Notes under the pieces: model-generated | Database searches by the model: none | What the model was told of the DNA's origin: nothing | The model's input: only the letters and a program-made list of their open reading frames with translations | From: Corynebacterium sp. MSK041 | GTDB taxonomy: Bacteria > Actinomycetota > Actinomycetes > Mycobacteriales > Mycobacteriaceae | Assembly (NCBI RefSeq): GCF_030232265.1 | Contig: NZ_JASPJK010000004.1 | Location: forward strand, 62,001 to 126,000 | DNA: 64,000 nt | Reading direction: 5' to 3' | In this document: in pieces, positions 51,042-58,112 of the stretch | How the letters are laid out: every line of letters begins with the position of its first letter | Position numbering within the stretch: position 1 is the stretch's first letter | Program-made: the position numbers and the translations under genes

Positions 51042-52331
51042 ATGACGGATGACCTCCGCTACCAAGAGCTCTCCCAGCTCGACCCCGACGTGTACGAGCA
51101 GATCCTCGGGGAGGTGGCCCGCCAGCGCAACACCCTCGAGATGATCGCCTCGGAGAACTTTGTTCCCCGCGCCGTGCTGCAGGCACAGGGCTCCGTGCTG
51201 ACCAACAAGTACGCCGAGGGCTACCCGGGTCGCCGCTACTACGGTGGCTGCGAGAACGTTGACGTCATTGAGGACATCGCCCGTGACCGCGCCAAGGCAC
51301 TGTTTGGTGCTGAGTACGCCAACGTTCAGCCGCACTCCGGTGCGCAGGCCAACGCTGCTGTGCTCCACGCGCTGATCAAGCCGGGTGACACCATCATGGG
51401 TCTCTCCCTGGCACACGGTGGTCACCTGACTCACGGCATGAAGATCAACTTCTCCGGCCGCCTGTACAACGTCGTGGCGTACGAGGTTGACCCGGACACC
51501 ATGCTCATTGACATGGACAAGGTCCGCGAGCTCGCTCTCGAGCACCGCCCGCAGGTGATCATCGCCGGCTGGTCCGCGTACCCGCGCACCGTTGATTTCG
51601 CCGCGTTCCGTGCGATTGCAGACGAAGTGGGGGCCTACCTGTGGACCGACATGGCCCACTTCGCTGGCCTTGTTGCCGCCGGCCTGCACCCGTCGCCGGT
51701 GCCGTATTCTGACGTGGTGTCCACCACCATCCACAAGACGCTTGGTGGCCCGCGCTCCGGCATGATCCTGGCGAAGGAAGAGTACGGCAAGGCCCTGAAC
51801 TCCGCTGTGTTCCCCGGCCAGCAGGGTGGCCCGCTCATGCATGTCGTGGCTGCGAAGGCAACCGCGCTGAAGATCGCCGGCACCCCGGAATTCAAGGACC
51901 GCCAGGAGCGCACCCTCGAAGGTGCCCGTATCCTCGCTGAGCGCCTCACCTCCGCGGACTGCAAGGAAGTGGGCGTTGACGTGCTCACCGGCGGAACCGA
52001 CGTGCACCTTGTCCTGGCTGACCTGCGCAACTCTGAGCTCGACGGCCAGCAGGCAGAAGATCTCCTCCACGCCGTGGGCATCACCGTCAACCGCAACGCC
52101 GTGCCGAATGACCCGCGCCCGCCGATGGTCACCTCCGGCCTGCGCATCGGTACCTCCGCACTGGCTACCCGCGGCTTTGACCAGGCTGCGTTCACGGAGA
52201 CAGCTGACATCATTGGCACCGCTCTCTCACAGGGCAAGAACGCTGACGTTGACTCCCTGCGTGCTCGCGTAACCAAGCTGGCAGAACAGTACCCGCTGTA
52301 CCCGGGGCTCGAGGAGTGGAAGCTGCTCTAG
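51042..52331 (+). CDS. glyA: Serine hydroxymethyltransferase
   Basis: 429 residues from ATG 51042, after GAAAGGA. A PLP enzyme that transfers the hydroxymethyl group of serine to tetrahydrofolate, giving glycine and methylene-THF. Motifs: [15 protein letters not shown] near residue 30, [16 protein letters not shown] near residue 53, [15 protein letters not shown] near residue 125, and the PLP-lysine site [19 protein letters not shown] near residue 225. Length is standard. In the coaA-glyA divergent arrangement of actinobacteria. An inverted repeat including its stop codon separates it from the ABC transporter genes. Confidence 0.97.
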   Translation: MTDDLRYQELSQLDPDVYEQILGEVARQRNTLEMIASENFVPRAVLQAQGSVLTNKYAEGYPGRRYYGGCENVDVIEDIARDRAKALFGAEYANVQPHSGAQANAAVLHALIKPGDTIMGLSLAHGGHLTHGMKINFSGRLYNVVAYEVDPDTMLIDMDKVRELALEHRPQVIIAGWSAYPRTVDFAAFRAIADEVGAYLWTDMAHFAGLVAAGLHPSPVPYSDVVSTTIHKTLGGPRSGMILAKEEYGKALNSAVFPGQQGGPLMHVVAAKATALKIAGTPEFKDRQERTLEGARILAERLTSADCKEVGVDVLTGGTDVHLVLADLRNSELDGQQAEDLLHAVGITVNRNAVPNDPRPPMVTSGLRIGTSALATRGFDQAAFTETADIIGTALSQGKNADVDSLRARVTKLAEQYPLYPGLEEWKLL

Positions 52332-52348
52332 GGGAAACTGTCCCTAGA
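52327..52348. terminator. Hairpin covering both stop codons of convergent genes
   Basis: TCTAGGG (52327-52333) pairs with CCCTAGA (52342-52348) around an 8-nt loop. The glyA TAG is in the left arm and the ABC ATPase stop in the right arm. No T run. Confidence 0.5.
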
Positions 52349-53078
52349 ACACCAACTGGTCCAGGAAGCGTTGTGCACGCTGTGATGTCGGCGCGGCGAA
52401 GAACTCCTCTGGTGGCGCGATTTCTACGATGCGGCCCGCGTCCATGAAGGCGACTCGGTCCGCAACAGCGCGGGCGAACGCCATCTCGTGGGTGACCACA
52501 ATCATGGTCATGCCGTCCCGGGCGAGGCCGACGACCACGTCGAGGACTTCGCGGACGATTTCGGGGTCGAGGGAGGCAGTGATTTCATCAAGAAGCAATG
52601 CCTTCGGCTGCATCATCAGTGCACGCACGATGGCGACGCGCTGCTTCTGCCCACCGGAGAGCTCGCGCGGGCGGGCGTCGGCCTTTTCGGCGAGACCCAC
52701 GCGTTCGAGCAGCGCCATCGCGCGTTCCCGAGCTTCTGTGAGATCCGCGCCCTTGACCACCTTCGGGGCGAGCAGCAGGTTGTCCATCACCGTCAGGTGT
52801 GGGAACAAGTCGTATGACTGAAACACCATGCCCACGTCGGAACGGACGTCCCTGAGCTTGGTCGCCTTGGATGCGACATCGCGTCCGTTGACCAGGATCT
52901 GGCCGGAATCCACCGGCTCCAGCCCGTTGACCGTGCGCAAAAGCGTGGACTTGCCGCAGCCGGAGGGGCCGATGATGGCGAGGACTTCGCCGGGGGCGAC
53001 GGCCACGGAGACGTCGACAAGCGCTTTGTGCCCGTTGGGGTAGGTCTTTGAAACATGCTCGAGCGAGATTAGTGACAT
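52344..53078 (-). CDS. Amino acid ABC transporter ATP-binding protein (cysteine-type)
   Basis: 244 residues. Walker A is IIGPSGCGKSTLLRTVNGLE (residues 35-54), Q-loop in MVFQSYDLFPHLTVMDNL, signature LSGGQKQRVAIVRALMMQ near residue 140, Walker B KALLLDEITASLDPE, and H-loop VTHEMAFAR. The order of the four-gene operon on the minus strand is binding protein, permease, permease, ATPase. It is the last gene and begins at the base after the permease stop. Polar amino acid uptake (PAAT) is certain by family; cysteine is inferred from the binding protein. Confidence 0.92.
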   Translation of the reverse strand: MSLISLEHVSKTYPNGHKALVDVSVAVAPGEVLAIIGPSGCGKSTLLRTVNGLEPVDSGQILVNGRDVASKATKLRDVRSDVGMVFQSYDLFPHLTVMDNLLLAPKVVKGADLTEARERAMALLERVGLAEKADARPRELSGGQKQRVAIVRALMMQPKALLLDEITASLDPEIVREVLDVVVGLARDGMTMIVVTHEMAFARAVADRVAFMDAGRIVEIAPPEEFFAAPTSQRAQRFLDQLVF

Positions 53079-53750
53079 CTAGTTCCACCTTTCTTCCAGC
53101 TTGCGCGCGGCGAGCGAGATAGGAAAACACACGAGAAAATACAGCAGGAACACCACGCCGTAGATCCACAGGGCAGCGGAGGGGTATTCAAAACGGTTGG
53201 CGTCGATGATCTGTTGCGCGACTTTGAGTACCTCCACCACGCCAATCAGCGCGACGAGGGACGTGGTCATGATCATGCGGTTGGTCAGATTGATCGTCGC
53301 GGGGAGCAGGCCACGGAGCGCCTGTGGCAGCACGACGTGACGGTACAGCGCGCGTCCCTCAATACCCAGGGCCGTCGCGGAAAGGTATTGGTGTTGCGGC
53401 ACGGATTCGATGGCTCCGCGCACCAGATCACCCAGTTCAGCCGTGCCCCACACTGTGAACACAATCACCGCCGCAGCACGCGCATCCAGGTTCAACCCCC
53501 ACGCGCGCGTGGCGTCGAAGTACACGAGAAACAGCAACACCAACTGCGGCATGATGCGCACAAACTGCAGGTAGGTCTGGGTGATGGCGCGCACGATTTT
53601 GCTTTTCGACGTCATCACCACCCCCAACACCGTCCCCAACACGATCGACAACCCCATTGACGCCAGTGCGATTTGAATGGATACGCCGAGGCCGTTGAGG
53701 AGGCGTTGGAAGTTATTGCCATCGGCGAGGACGTGGAGATCAGAAAACAT
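53079..53750 (-). CDS. Amino acid ABC transporter permease (second)
   Basis: 223 residues from ATG 53750, which overlaps the first permease gene by 11 nt, so translation is coupled. Five membrane spans of the HisM/GlnP type start with NNFQRLLNGLGVSIQIALAS. The coupling helix EAA-like motif that docks the ATPase is in YLSATALGIEGRALYRHVVLPQA near residue 130 (parts quoted from the family EAAxxxGxxxxxxFxxixLP pattern). It forms a heterodimer with the product of 53740-54393. Confidence 0.9.
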   Translation of the reverse strand: MFSDLHVLADGNNFQRLLNGLGVSIQIALASMGLSIVLGTVLGVVMTSKSKIVRAITQTYLQFVRIMPQLVLLFLVYFDATRAWGLNLDARAAAVIVFTVWGTAELGDLVRGAIESVPQHQYLSATALGIEGRALYRHVVLPQALRGLLPATINLTNRMIMTTSLVALIGVVEVLKVAQQIIDANRFEYPSAALWIYGVVFLLYFLVCFPISLAARKLEERWN

Positions 53751-54393
53751 TCGCACGCACCTTCTTCTCCACCTGACCTGCAATCAGTGATACCGGCAGC
53801 AGGATGATCAAATAGAACGTGACCAAAAGCAGCAGAGCCTCGCGCGTTTCGTAGGTCTGGCCGATCTGCTCCTTCGCGGTGTAGACCAGGTCCGGCAACG
53901 CGACGATGCTGACCACCGAGGTCTCCTTGATCAGGAAGATGATGTTCGCAGTCATCGCGGGCAAGGCTAATGCGGTTGCCTGTGGCGCAACCACGTGCCG
54001 GAGCGCCTGTGTGCGCGACATGCCCAGGCTCAAACTGGACTGCAACTGAATTGGGGCAACGCCCTCAAGTCCGGCGCGGATCGCCTCCGCCATGTACGAG
54101 CCACCCAGGAAAGCCAAGCCCACCACGGCGCAGGTTTCACTCTCCAGCACAATGCCCACCTTGGGCAGGCCGAAGTACAAGAAAAACAACTGCACCAGCA
54201 GGGGAGTGTTGCGGGACAGTTCGATGTATACCCGTGCGATCTGGCTGAGTACGGGAACCTTGAAAAACCGCACCCCGGCCACCAGTGCGCCGACGATAAA
54301 TGCCAGCAGAATGCCTTTGGCGGCAACCCTCACTGTGAGGACTGCCGCCGAGGCATAAACCGGGATGTTCTCGGTGATGACCGAAAGATCCAT
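53740..54393 (-). CDS. Amino acid ABC transporter permease (first)
   Basis: 217 residues. Five spans of the HisMQ family: NIPVYASAAVLTVRVAAKG at the N-terminus, YIELSRNTPLLVQLFFLYFG near residue 57 (conserved R-N-T-P-L motif), YMAEAIRAGLEGVAPIQLQ (R-G motif), then QSSLSLGMSRTQALRHVVAP as the ATPase coupling loop near residue 120. It begins 3 nt after the binding-protein stop and its end overlaps the second permease gene. Confidence 0.92.
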   Translation of the reverse strand: MDLSVITENIPVYASAAVLTVRVAAKGILLAFIVGALVAGVRFFKVPVLSQIARVYIELSRNTPLLVQLFFLYFGLPKVGIVLESETCAVVGLAFLGGSYMAEAIRAGLEGVAPIQLQSSLSLGMSRTQALRHVVAPQATALALPAMTANIIFLIKETSVVSIVALPDLVYTAKEQIGQTYETREALLLLVTFYLIILLPVSLIAGQVEKKVRANVF

Positions 54394-54396
54394 GAG

Positions 54397-55293
54397 TTAG
54401 AGCTGTCCGCCCTCAACGACCAAGTCGTCAGCAGAGACCGCATCGCCGTAGACCGGCTTCAGGGTTTTCTCGTAGGCGTTGTGGAAGAAGTTCTCCTTGC
54501 CCAGCTCGACCAGGTTGTTGTTCAGCCACTCACGCAGGTCGTCGTTGCCCTTGGCTACGGCGCCGGCAATGGTGTCGGTGTCGCCCAACGTCGGGATCGT
54601 CGCGGAAAAGCCCTCCGTCTGTGCAGCCCACGCTAGAGCCTCGGTGTTGTCGGTGACCCAGGCGTCGCCGCGACCGTCGAGAAGCGCATTTGTCGCTTCC
54701 GTGTACTGCTCAAACTTGGTCAGCTTGATCTCCGGGTGGTTCTTCTCCAGGTAGGCCTCCGCGGTCGTGCCCTTGACCACGATCACGTTCTTCCCCTCAA
54801 GCCCCTCAACGCTATCAATCGGCGCGTTGTCCGGCGTGACCGCGCCCAGCGACACCTTCATGTACGGGTTGGCGTAATCCACCTTCTCTGCACGCTCTGG
54901 GGTCACCGTGAAGTTGGCCAGGATGATGTCGACCTTGTTGGTGTCCAAGAACTCCACGCGGGAAGCGGCCTCCACGGGCACGTATTCGACATCGACGCCC
55001 AGATCCTCGCCCAGACGGTTGCCGTATTCGATGTCGTAGCCCGCGTACTCACCGTTGGAATCCACGTAGCCGAACGGGGACTTGTCGGAGAACACGCCGA
55101 TCTTCACGGAGCCGGACTCCTGAATTGCGGCGACGTTGCGGAAGTCAGCGGAGGGTTCCGCGCCGTTGGCGCTGTCGCTGCTGCCCGCATCGACAGAGCA
55201 AGCAGTAAGAGAGACAGCTGCAAGAAGTGCCGCTGCGCCGGCGACAATGCGCTTGCGTGGGGCGCTGGACTTTCGGGATGAAAAGAATGACAT
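54397..55293 (-). CDS. Substrate-binding lipoprotein of a cysteine-type ABC importer (CjaA-like)
   Basis: 298 residues. Lipoprotein signal with lipobox LTAC before SVDAGSSD near residue 32. The periplasmic-binding family 3 domain follows. KIGVFSDKSPFGYVDSNGEY near residue 60 and SRVEFLDTNKVDIILANFTV near residue 110, with TPERAEKVDYANPYMKVSLG after it, closely follow the cysteine-binding protein CjaA of Campylobacter. WVTDNTEALAWA near residue 215 fits as well. I therefore infer cysteine or a related sulfur amino acid as ligand; this needs a binding test. SD GAGAAAG precedes the start. It is the first gene of the ABC operon. Confidence 0.87.
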   Translation of the reverse strand: MSFFSSRKSSAPRKRIVAGAAALLAAVSLTACSVDAGSSDSANGAEPSADFRNVAAIQESGSVKIGVFSDKSPFGYVDSNGEYAGYDIEYGNRLGEDLGVDVEYVPVEAASRVEFLDTNKVDIILANFTVTPERAEKVDYANPYMKVSLGAVTPDNAPIDSVEGLEGKNVIVVKGTTAEAYLEKNHPEIKLTKFEQYTEATNALLDGRGDAWVTDNTEALAWAAQTEGFSATIPTLGDTDTIAGAVAKGNDDLREWLNNNLVELGKENFFHNAYEKTLKPVYGDAVSADDLVVEGGQL

Positions 55294-55455
55294 GACAGTG
55301 AACTTTCTCTCGTGAACAAAACGCGGTTAAACCGCTTGGTTCAGTAAAAGTACACCACTCTGTCTAGTTATGTGAAATGAGGTGTTTGAGCTGGGCTTTG
55401 TGATAGGCTCACCGCCAGCAATAAGTCTGACACCTTTCGATTGATTGGAACTCTC

Positions 55456-56343
55456 ATGTCTCGTGCCTTTTTCACCCGTACTCTCCTGGCAGCCGGCACC
55501 GCCGCTGCCGTGACCGCCGGCGTGTTTGTTGCCCCGCACGCTGTTGCCCAGGAAACGCCGACCAACGCGGCGGCCCCTGTCCAGGACGCGCCTCAGGAGG
55601 GCCTGCTTAAGGCTGGCGACGTGAAGTCCGGCACCGTGTCCTGGCCGATTAAGGCTTCCTTCCTTCGGTACGTCCAGGGGTCCGCCAAGGGGAAGATCAC
55701 CCTCTCCGAAGGTGTGAGCGCCAAGGAAGAAGCTGGCAAGGCGACAAACTTCAACTTCCCGATTGATGCGGAGAAGTCCCACATCGATGCAAATGGCAAT
55801 GGCGAACTAGCTCTCTTTGGCAAAATTGAGTTCCTTGCGCATGAGGGTTTGGGTGCGGGCCGTACTTGGGGGATGGACGTGGCTTATTCCAACTTCAAGA
55901 TCCAGTTGGAAGGCACAAAGGGCTCTATCATCGCCGATTACAAGCTGAAGGGTGCGCTTCCTGACGAAGAGCAGCATGACGAGTCTGTGTCCCAGGCTGT
56001 TCTGGCTTCCTTCGATCTGCGCCGTCCGCTGAAGCCTGAGGGGCAGGAGAGCAACACCAGCACCAAGGTCGTTCTGGAGCAAGGGGGTGAGGACTCGCTG
56101 CTGAATTACAAGAAGGGTACGAGCCTCGATTCCGTAAACCTCGCGCCGTTCTTTGCCAAGGAGGGTGACAAGCCGGTCGAGCCGAACAAGGCAGAAAGCA
56201 AGGTCTACGACTTCACTAAGGGCGCAGGCTTGAACCTCCAGACCTTCATCGGCGTCGGTGTTGTTCTGGCGCTGCTGGCTGTCCTGGGTGCGGTCGGCGC
56301 ATGGTTCGCCGGCCTGATTCCGGGCGTGCCGGCGCCACGCTAA
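55456..56343 (+). CDS. HtaA-domain heme-binding protein with C-terminal membrane anchor (HtaB/HtaA-like)
   Basis: 295 residues from ATG 55456. Signal peptide FTRTLLAAGTAAAVTAGVF ends at AVAQ near residue 32. One HtaA domain follows: SGTVSWPIKASFLRYVQGSA near residue 58 (W..K.SF..Y), with LALFGKIEFLAHEGLGAGR and TWGMDVAYSNFKIQLEG. It is followed by a linker and a C-terminal hydrophobic helix (FIGVGVVLALLAVLGAVGAW), ending with a short tail, so the domain is tethered outside the membrane. One domain plus anchor resembles HtaB of C. diphtheriae, which relays heme to HmuT. It is 55 kb from the other HtaA gene here; no convincing DtxR box was seen. Confidence 0.88.
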   Translation: MSRAFFTRTLLAAGTAAAVTAGVFVAPHAVAQETPTNAAAPVQDAPQEGLLKAGDVKSGTVSWPIKASFLRYVQGSAKGKITLSEGVSAKEEAGKATNFNFPIDAEKSHIDANGNGELALFGKIEFLAHEGLGAGRTWGMDVAYSNFKIQLEGTKGSIIADYKLKGALPDEEQHDESVSQAVLASFDLRRPLKPEGQESNTSTKVVLEQGGEDSLLNYKKGTSLDSVNLAPFFAKEGDKPVEPNKAESKVYDFTKGAGLNLQTFIGVGVVLALLAVLGAVGAWFAGLIPGVPAPR

Positions 56344-56362
56344 GGCGTTAAAACACGGGGGG

Positions 56363-56734
56363 CTAGTCGTCAGCAGGCGCGCTGCCACGCGATTCAGCGT
56401 GAATGCGGCGCGCCTCTGACAACCATGCGGGCTGGTTGCTCAGCAGCTCCTTGATCTCAGCGCTGGTCAGGGGCTTGTCCATGTCGTTGTTCTTCAACGC
56501 GGTGATGGAGATGCCCAGCTTGCGCGCAACTTCTGGTCGCGGGTGGGGGCCGTTGAGGCGTAGATCGGTCAGCCACTGCGGCGGATTGTCTTGCAGGTCA
56601 CGCAACTTGGCGTGCGTGATGCCGCCAGCCTGGAATTCAGGCGGGGTGGCGGGCAGGTAGATGCCCAGTTTCTTCGCGGCGGTCGCCGGCTTCATCGCAG
56701 TGCTGGACGGGGTGGTTGACGGAGTTTCGCTCAT
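56363..56734 (-). CDS. DUF5997-type small protein with possible helix-turn-helix
   Basis: 123 residues from ATG 56734, 6 nt after TACCGT on the minus strand (leaderless). After a Ser/Thr-rich start it has KLGIYLPATPPEFQAGGITH, then WLTDLRLNGPHPRPEVARKLGI (parts), ending SAEIKELLSNQPAWLSEARR. PEVARKLGISITALKNNDM looks like a helix-turn-helix. The family appears in actinobacteria next to a stand-alone LysR-type effector domain, as here. Only 22 bp separate the two start codons. DNA binding is inferred from the motif and the neighbour. Confidence 0.72.
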   Translation of the reverse strand: MSETPSTTPSSTAMKPATAAKKLGIYLPATPPEFQAGGITHAKLRDLQDNPPQWLTDLRLNGPHPRPEVARKLGISITALKNNDMDKPLTSAEIKELLSNQPAWLSEARRIHAESRGSAPADD

Positions 56735-56740
56735 GCCCAA

Positions 56741-56750
56741 ACGGTAGCAT
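56741..56750. promoter_or_regulatory. Overlapping divergent -10 boxes
   Basis: TACCGT on the minus strand (56746-56741) and TAGCAT on the plus strand (56745-56750) share two bases. Each lies 6 nt before an ATG (56734 and 56757), so the two RNA polymerase sites exclude each other. Confidence 0.5.
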
Positions 56751-56756
56751 CGAGGC

Positions 56757-57437
56757 ATGCTGCGCATTGCTTTTGTCACCGGTACGGAGCCAGGGAAATG
56801 GTTCGCGCGCTACCGCGAGACCACAGACCACGGGTTGGAGGAACTGCCGTCGGATGACCCGTTTGCGCTCGTCGAGACCGGTGAGGCAGACCTCGCGCTC
56901 ATGCGCCTCGATGACCGCATCGGGGAGCCGGGGGAGACCTACCATCGCGTGGGCCTCTACAGCGAGGCACCCGGCGTGGCCGTGCCCAAAGACTCCGTCT
57001 TCGCGGAGATGGGGGAGAAGCTCGCGCCACGCGAGTTCGCCGGGGAGATCATCAACTTCACGTACAAGCCAGATTCGCTTATCGACGATCTCCGCTCCGC
57101 CCTCCAAGTCGTCGCCGCCAACGTCGGCATCGCGTATGCGCCAGCCCCTTTGCTGAAAGTCCTGTCGAAAAAGCAGGTCGCGGTTGTGGCCCTCACCTCC
57201 CAACCGGAGGGTATGGAACAAACAGAAATCGGTTTGGTGTGGAAGATCAGCGCCGATAGCGATGCCATCCAGGACTTCGTCGGCGTGGCTAAGGGGCGGA
57301 CGCGGAACTCGTCGCGGGCTACTTCGCGGGACGCGAAGAGGAATACGAAGAAGAGCGTGAAGAAGACTGTGCAACAAAAGAAAAGCTCGCAGCAGCGCGG
57401 CAGGGGAGCGGTGGGGAGGCGGGGGAGGCGTCGATAA
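56757..57437 (+). CDS. LysR-type substrate-binding domain protein without DNA-binding domain, with basic tail
   Basis: 226 residues. LRIAFVTGTEPGKWFARYRE at the N-terminus starts directly with the first strand of a LysR effector (periplasmic-binding type 2) domain, so the usual ~60-residue winged HTH is absent. PSDDPFALVETGEADLALMR and GVAVPKDSVFAEM fit this fold, ending near residue 185 with VWKISADSDAIQDFVGVAKG. A tail of ~40 residues is very rich in Lys and Arg (KNTKKSVKKTVQQKKSSQQR), possibly for nucleic-acid binding. TAGCAT ends 6 nt before the ATG. It is paired with the divergent DUF5997 gene, which carries an HTH-like segment. The last two codons plus stop overlap motif copy 17. Confidence 0.8.
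   Translation: MLRIAFVTGTEPGKWFARYRETTDHGLEELPSDDPFALVETGEADLALMRLDDRIGEPGETYHRVGLYSEAPGVAVPKDSVFAEMGEKLAPREFAGEIINFTYKPDSLIDDLRSALQVVAANVGIAYAPAPLLKVLSKKQVAVVALTSQPEGMEQTEIGLVWKISADSDAIQDFVGVAKGRTRNSSRATSRDAKRNTKKSVKKTVQQKKSSQQRGRGAVGRRGRRR
57077..57086 (-). repeat. GTCGATAAGC motif, copy 16 (reverse)
   Basis: Inside the LysR-effector gene, read as SLIDDL. Confidence 0.8.
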
Positions 57438-57439
57438 GC
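57430..57439 (+). repeat. GTCGATAAGC motif, copy 17
   Basis: It covers the last codons and TAA stop of the LysR-effector gene (CGT-CGA-TAA), a third reading frame. Flank GGGGGAGGC before. Confidence 0.85.
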
Positions 57440-57478
57440 TTTTGCATAATGAAAACGTTGAATGAAAGAGGAGAGGCA

Positions 57479-57982
57479 ATGAGGAACTACACGATTGCTG
57501 CTACTGCGCTTGCGCTGACTTTTAGTATGGTCGCCTGCTCGAACGAGGAGAACCAGGCAGAGGAACCCACGACGGCGGAGACAACGACCAGCACCGCTGA
57601 GGCAAGCAACGACACGGTTGAGCTGACCACCCAGGACGGCACGAAGGTTCTCGTCCCGGCCAAGGCAGCGAACGCCACTGAAACGCTGGGGCTGCGTGAT
57701 TGGGGTGAGCCCGTCACGGTGGAATCCCGCCAGGACGGCACCACGCTCATCTCTTACGACGGTGGCCAGAACATTGTGTACAACCCCGAGACGGGCCCGG
57801 TTGCCCTTGTCGGAGAGATTGCGCGCGTGTGGAAGGAGCACGGTGGCCTCGACGCGGAGATCGGTGTGCCCACGGGGGCAGAGAAGAAGCTTGAAGACGG
57901 CACCGGCTGGACCCAAGAATTCCAACACGGCACCATCGAGTGGGTTCAAGAAAATGGGTCTTTTGTGGAGCGTGTGAGCTAG
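57479..57982 (+). CDS. LGFP-repeat-like lipoprotein
   Basis: 167 residues from ATG 57479 after AGAGGAGAG. Signal NYTIAATALALTFS with lipobox MVAC before SNEENQ. A Glu/Thr linker is followed by a domain with LVPAKAANATETLGLRDWGE and then one LGFP-type repeat: EHGGLDAEIGVPTGAEKKLE and WTQEFQHGTIEWVQENGSF. LGFP repeats in corynebacteria tie proteins to the mycolyl-arabinogalactan wall; single-repeat lipoproteins of this form are common there. The function is unknown. It stands 41 nt after the LysR-effector gene. Confidence 0.83.
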   Translation: MRNYTIAATALALTFSMVACSNEENQAEEPTTAETTTSTAEASNDTVELTTQDGTKVLVPAKAANATETLGLRDWGEPVTVESRQDGTTLISYDGGQNIVYNPETGPVALVGEIARVWKEHGGLDAEIGVPTGAEKKLEDGTGWTQEFQHGTIEWVQENGSFVERVS

Positions 57983-58002
57983 GCGCGGAGGGGCTCGTAA
58001 CC

Positions 58003-58067
58003 GGAAATTCATCTTACAGCGATGTAATTTCCACCTGGCTGCCTTAGTGTGACGGGTGCCGGGCACC
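58003..58067 (+). other. Structured leader of the phoH gene
   Basis: Two hairpins precede the gene by 46-110 nt: GGAAATT-CATC (58003-58013) pairs with GATG-t-AATTTCC (58021-58032), and GGTGCC/GGCACC (58055-58067). The next 45 nt up to the SD are also GC-rich. I could not match it to a known riboswitch. Confidence 0.35.
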
Positions 58068-58112
58068 GAGGAGACCGGTGACGGCTCATGCCAACCGCAC
58101 TAGGGGAGCTAC

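Noticed and set aside
50904..52070. A 388-codon minus-strand frame across glyA
   Set aside because: Antisense to glyA, which has all SHMT motifs. No family signature in the frame.
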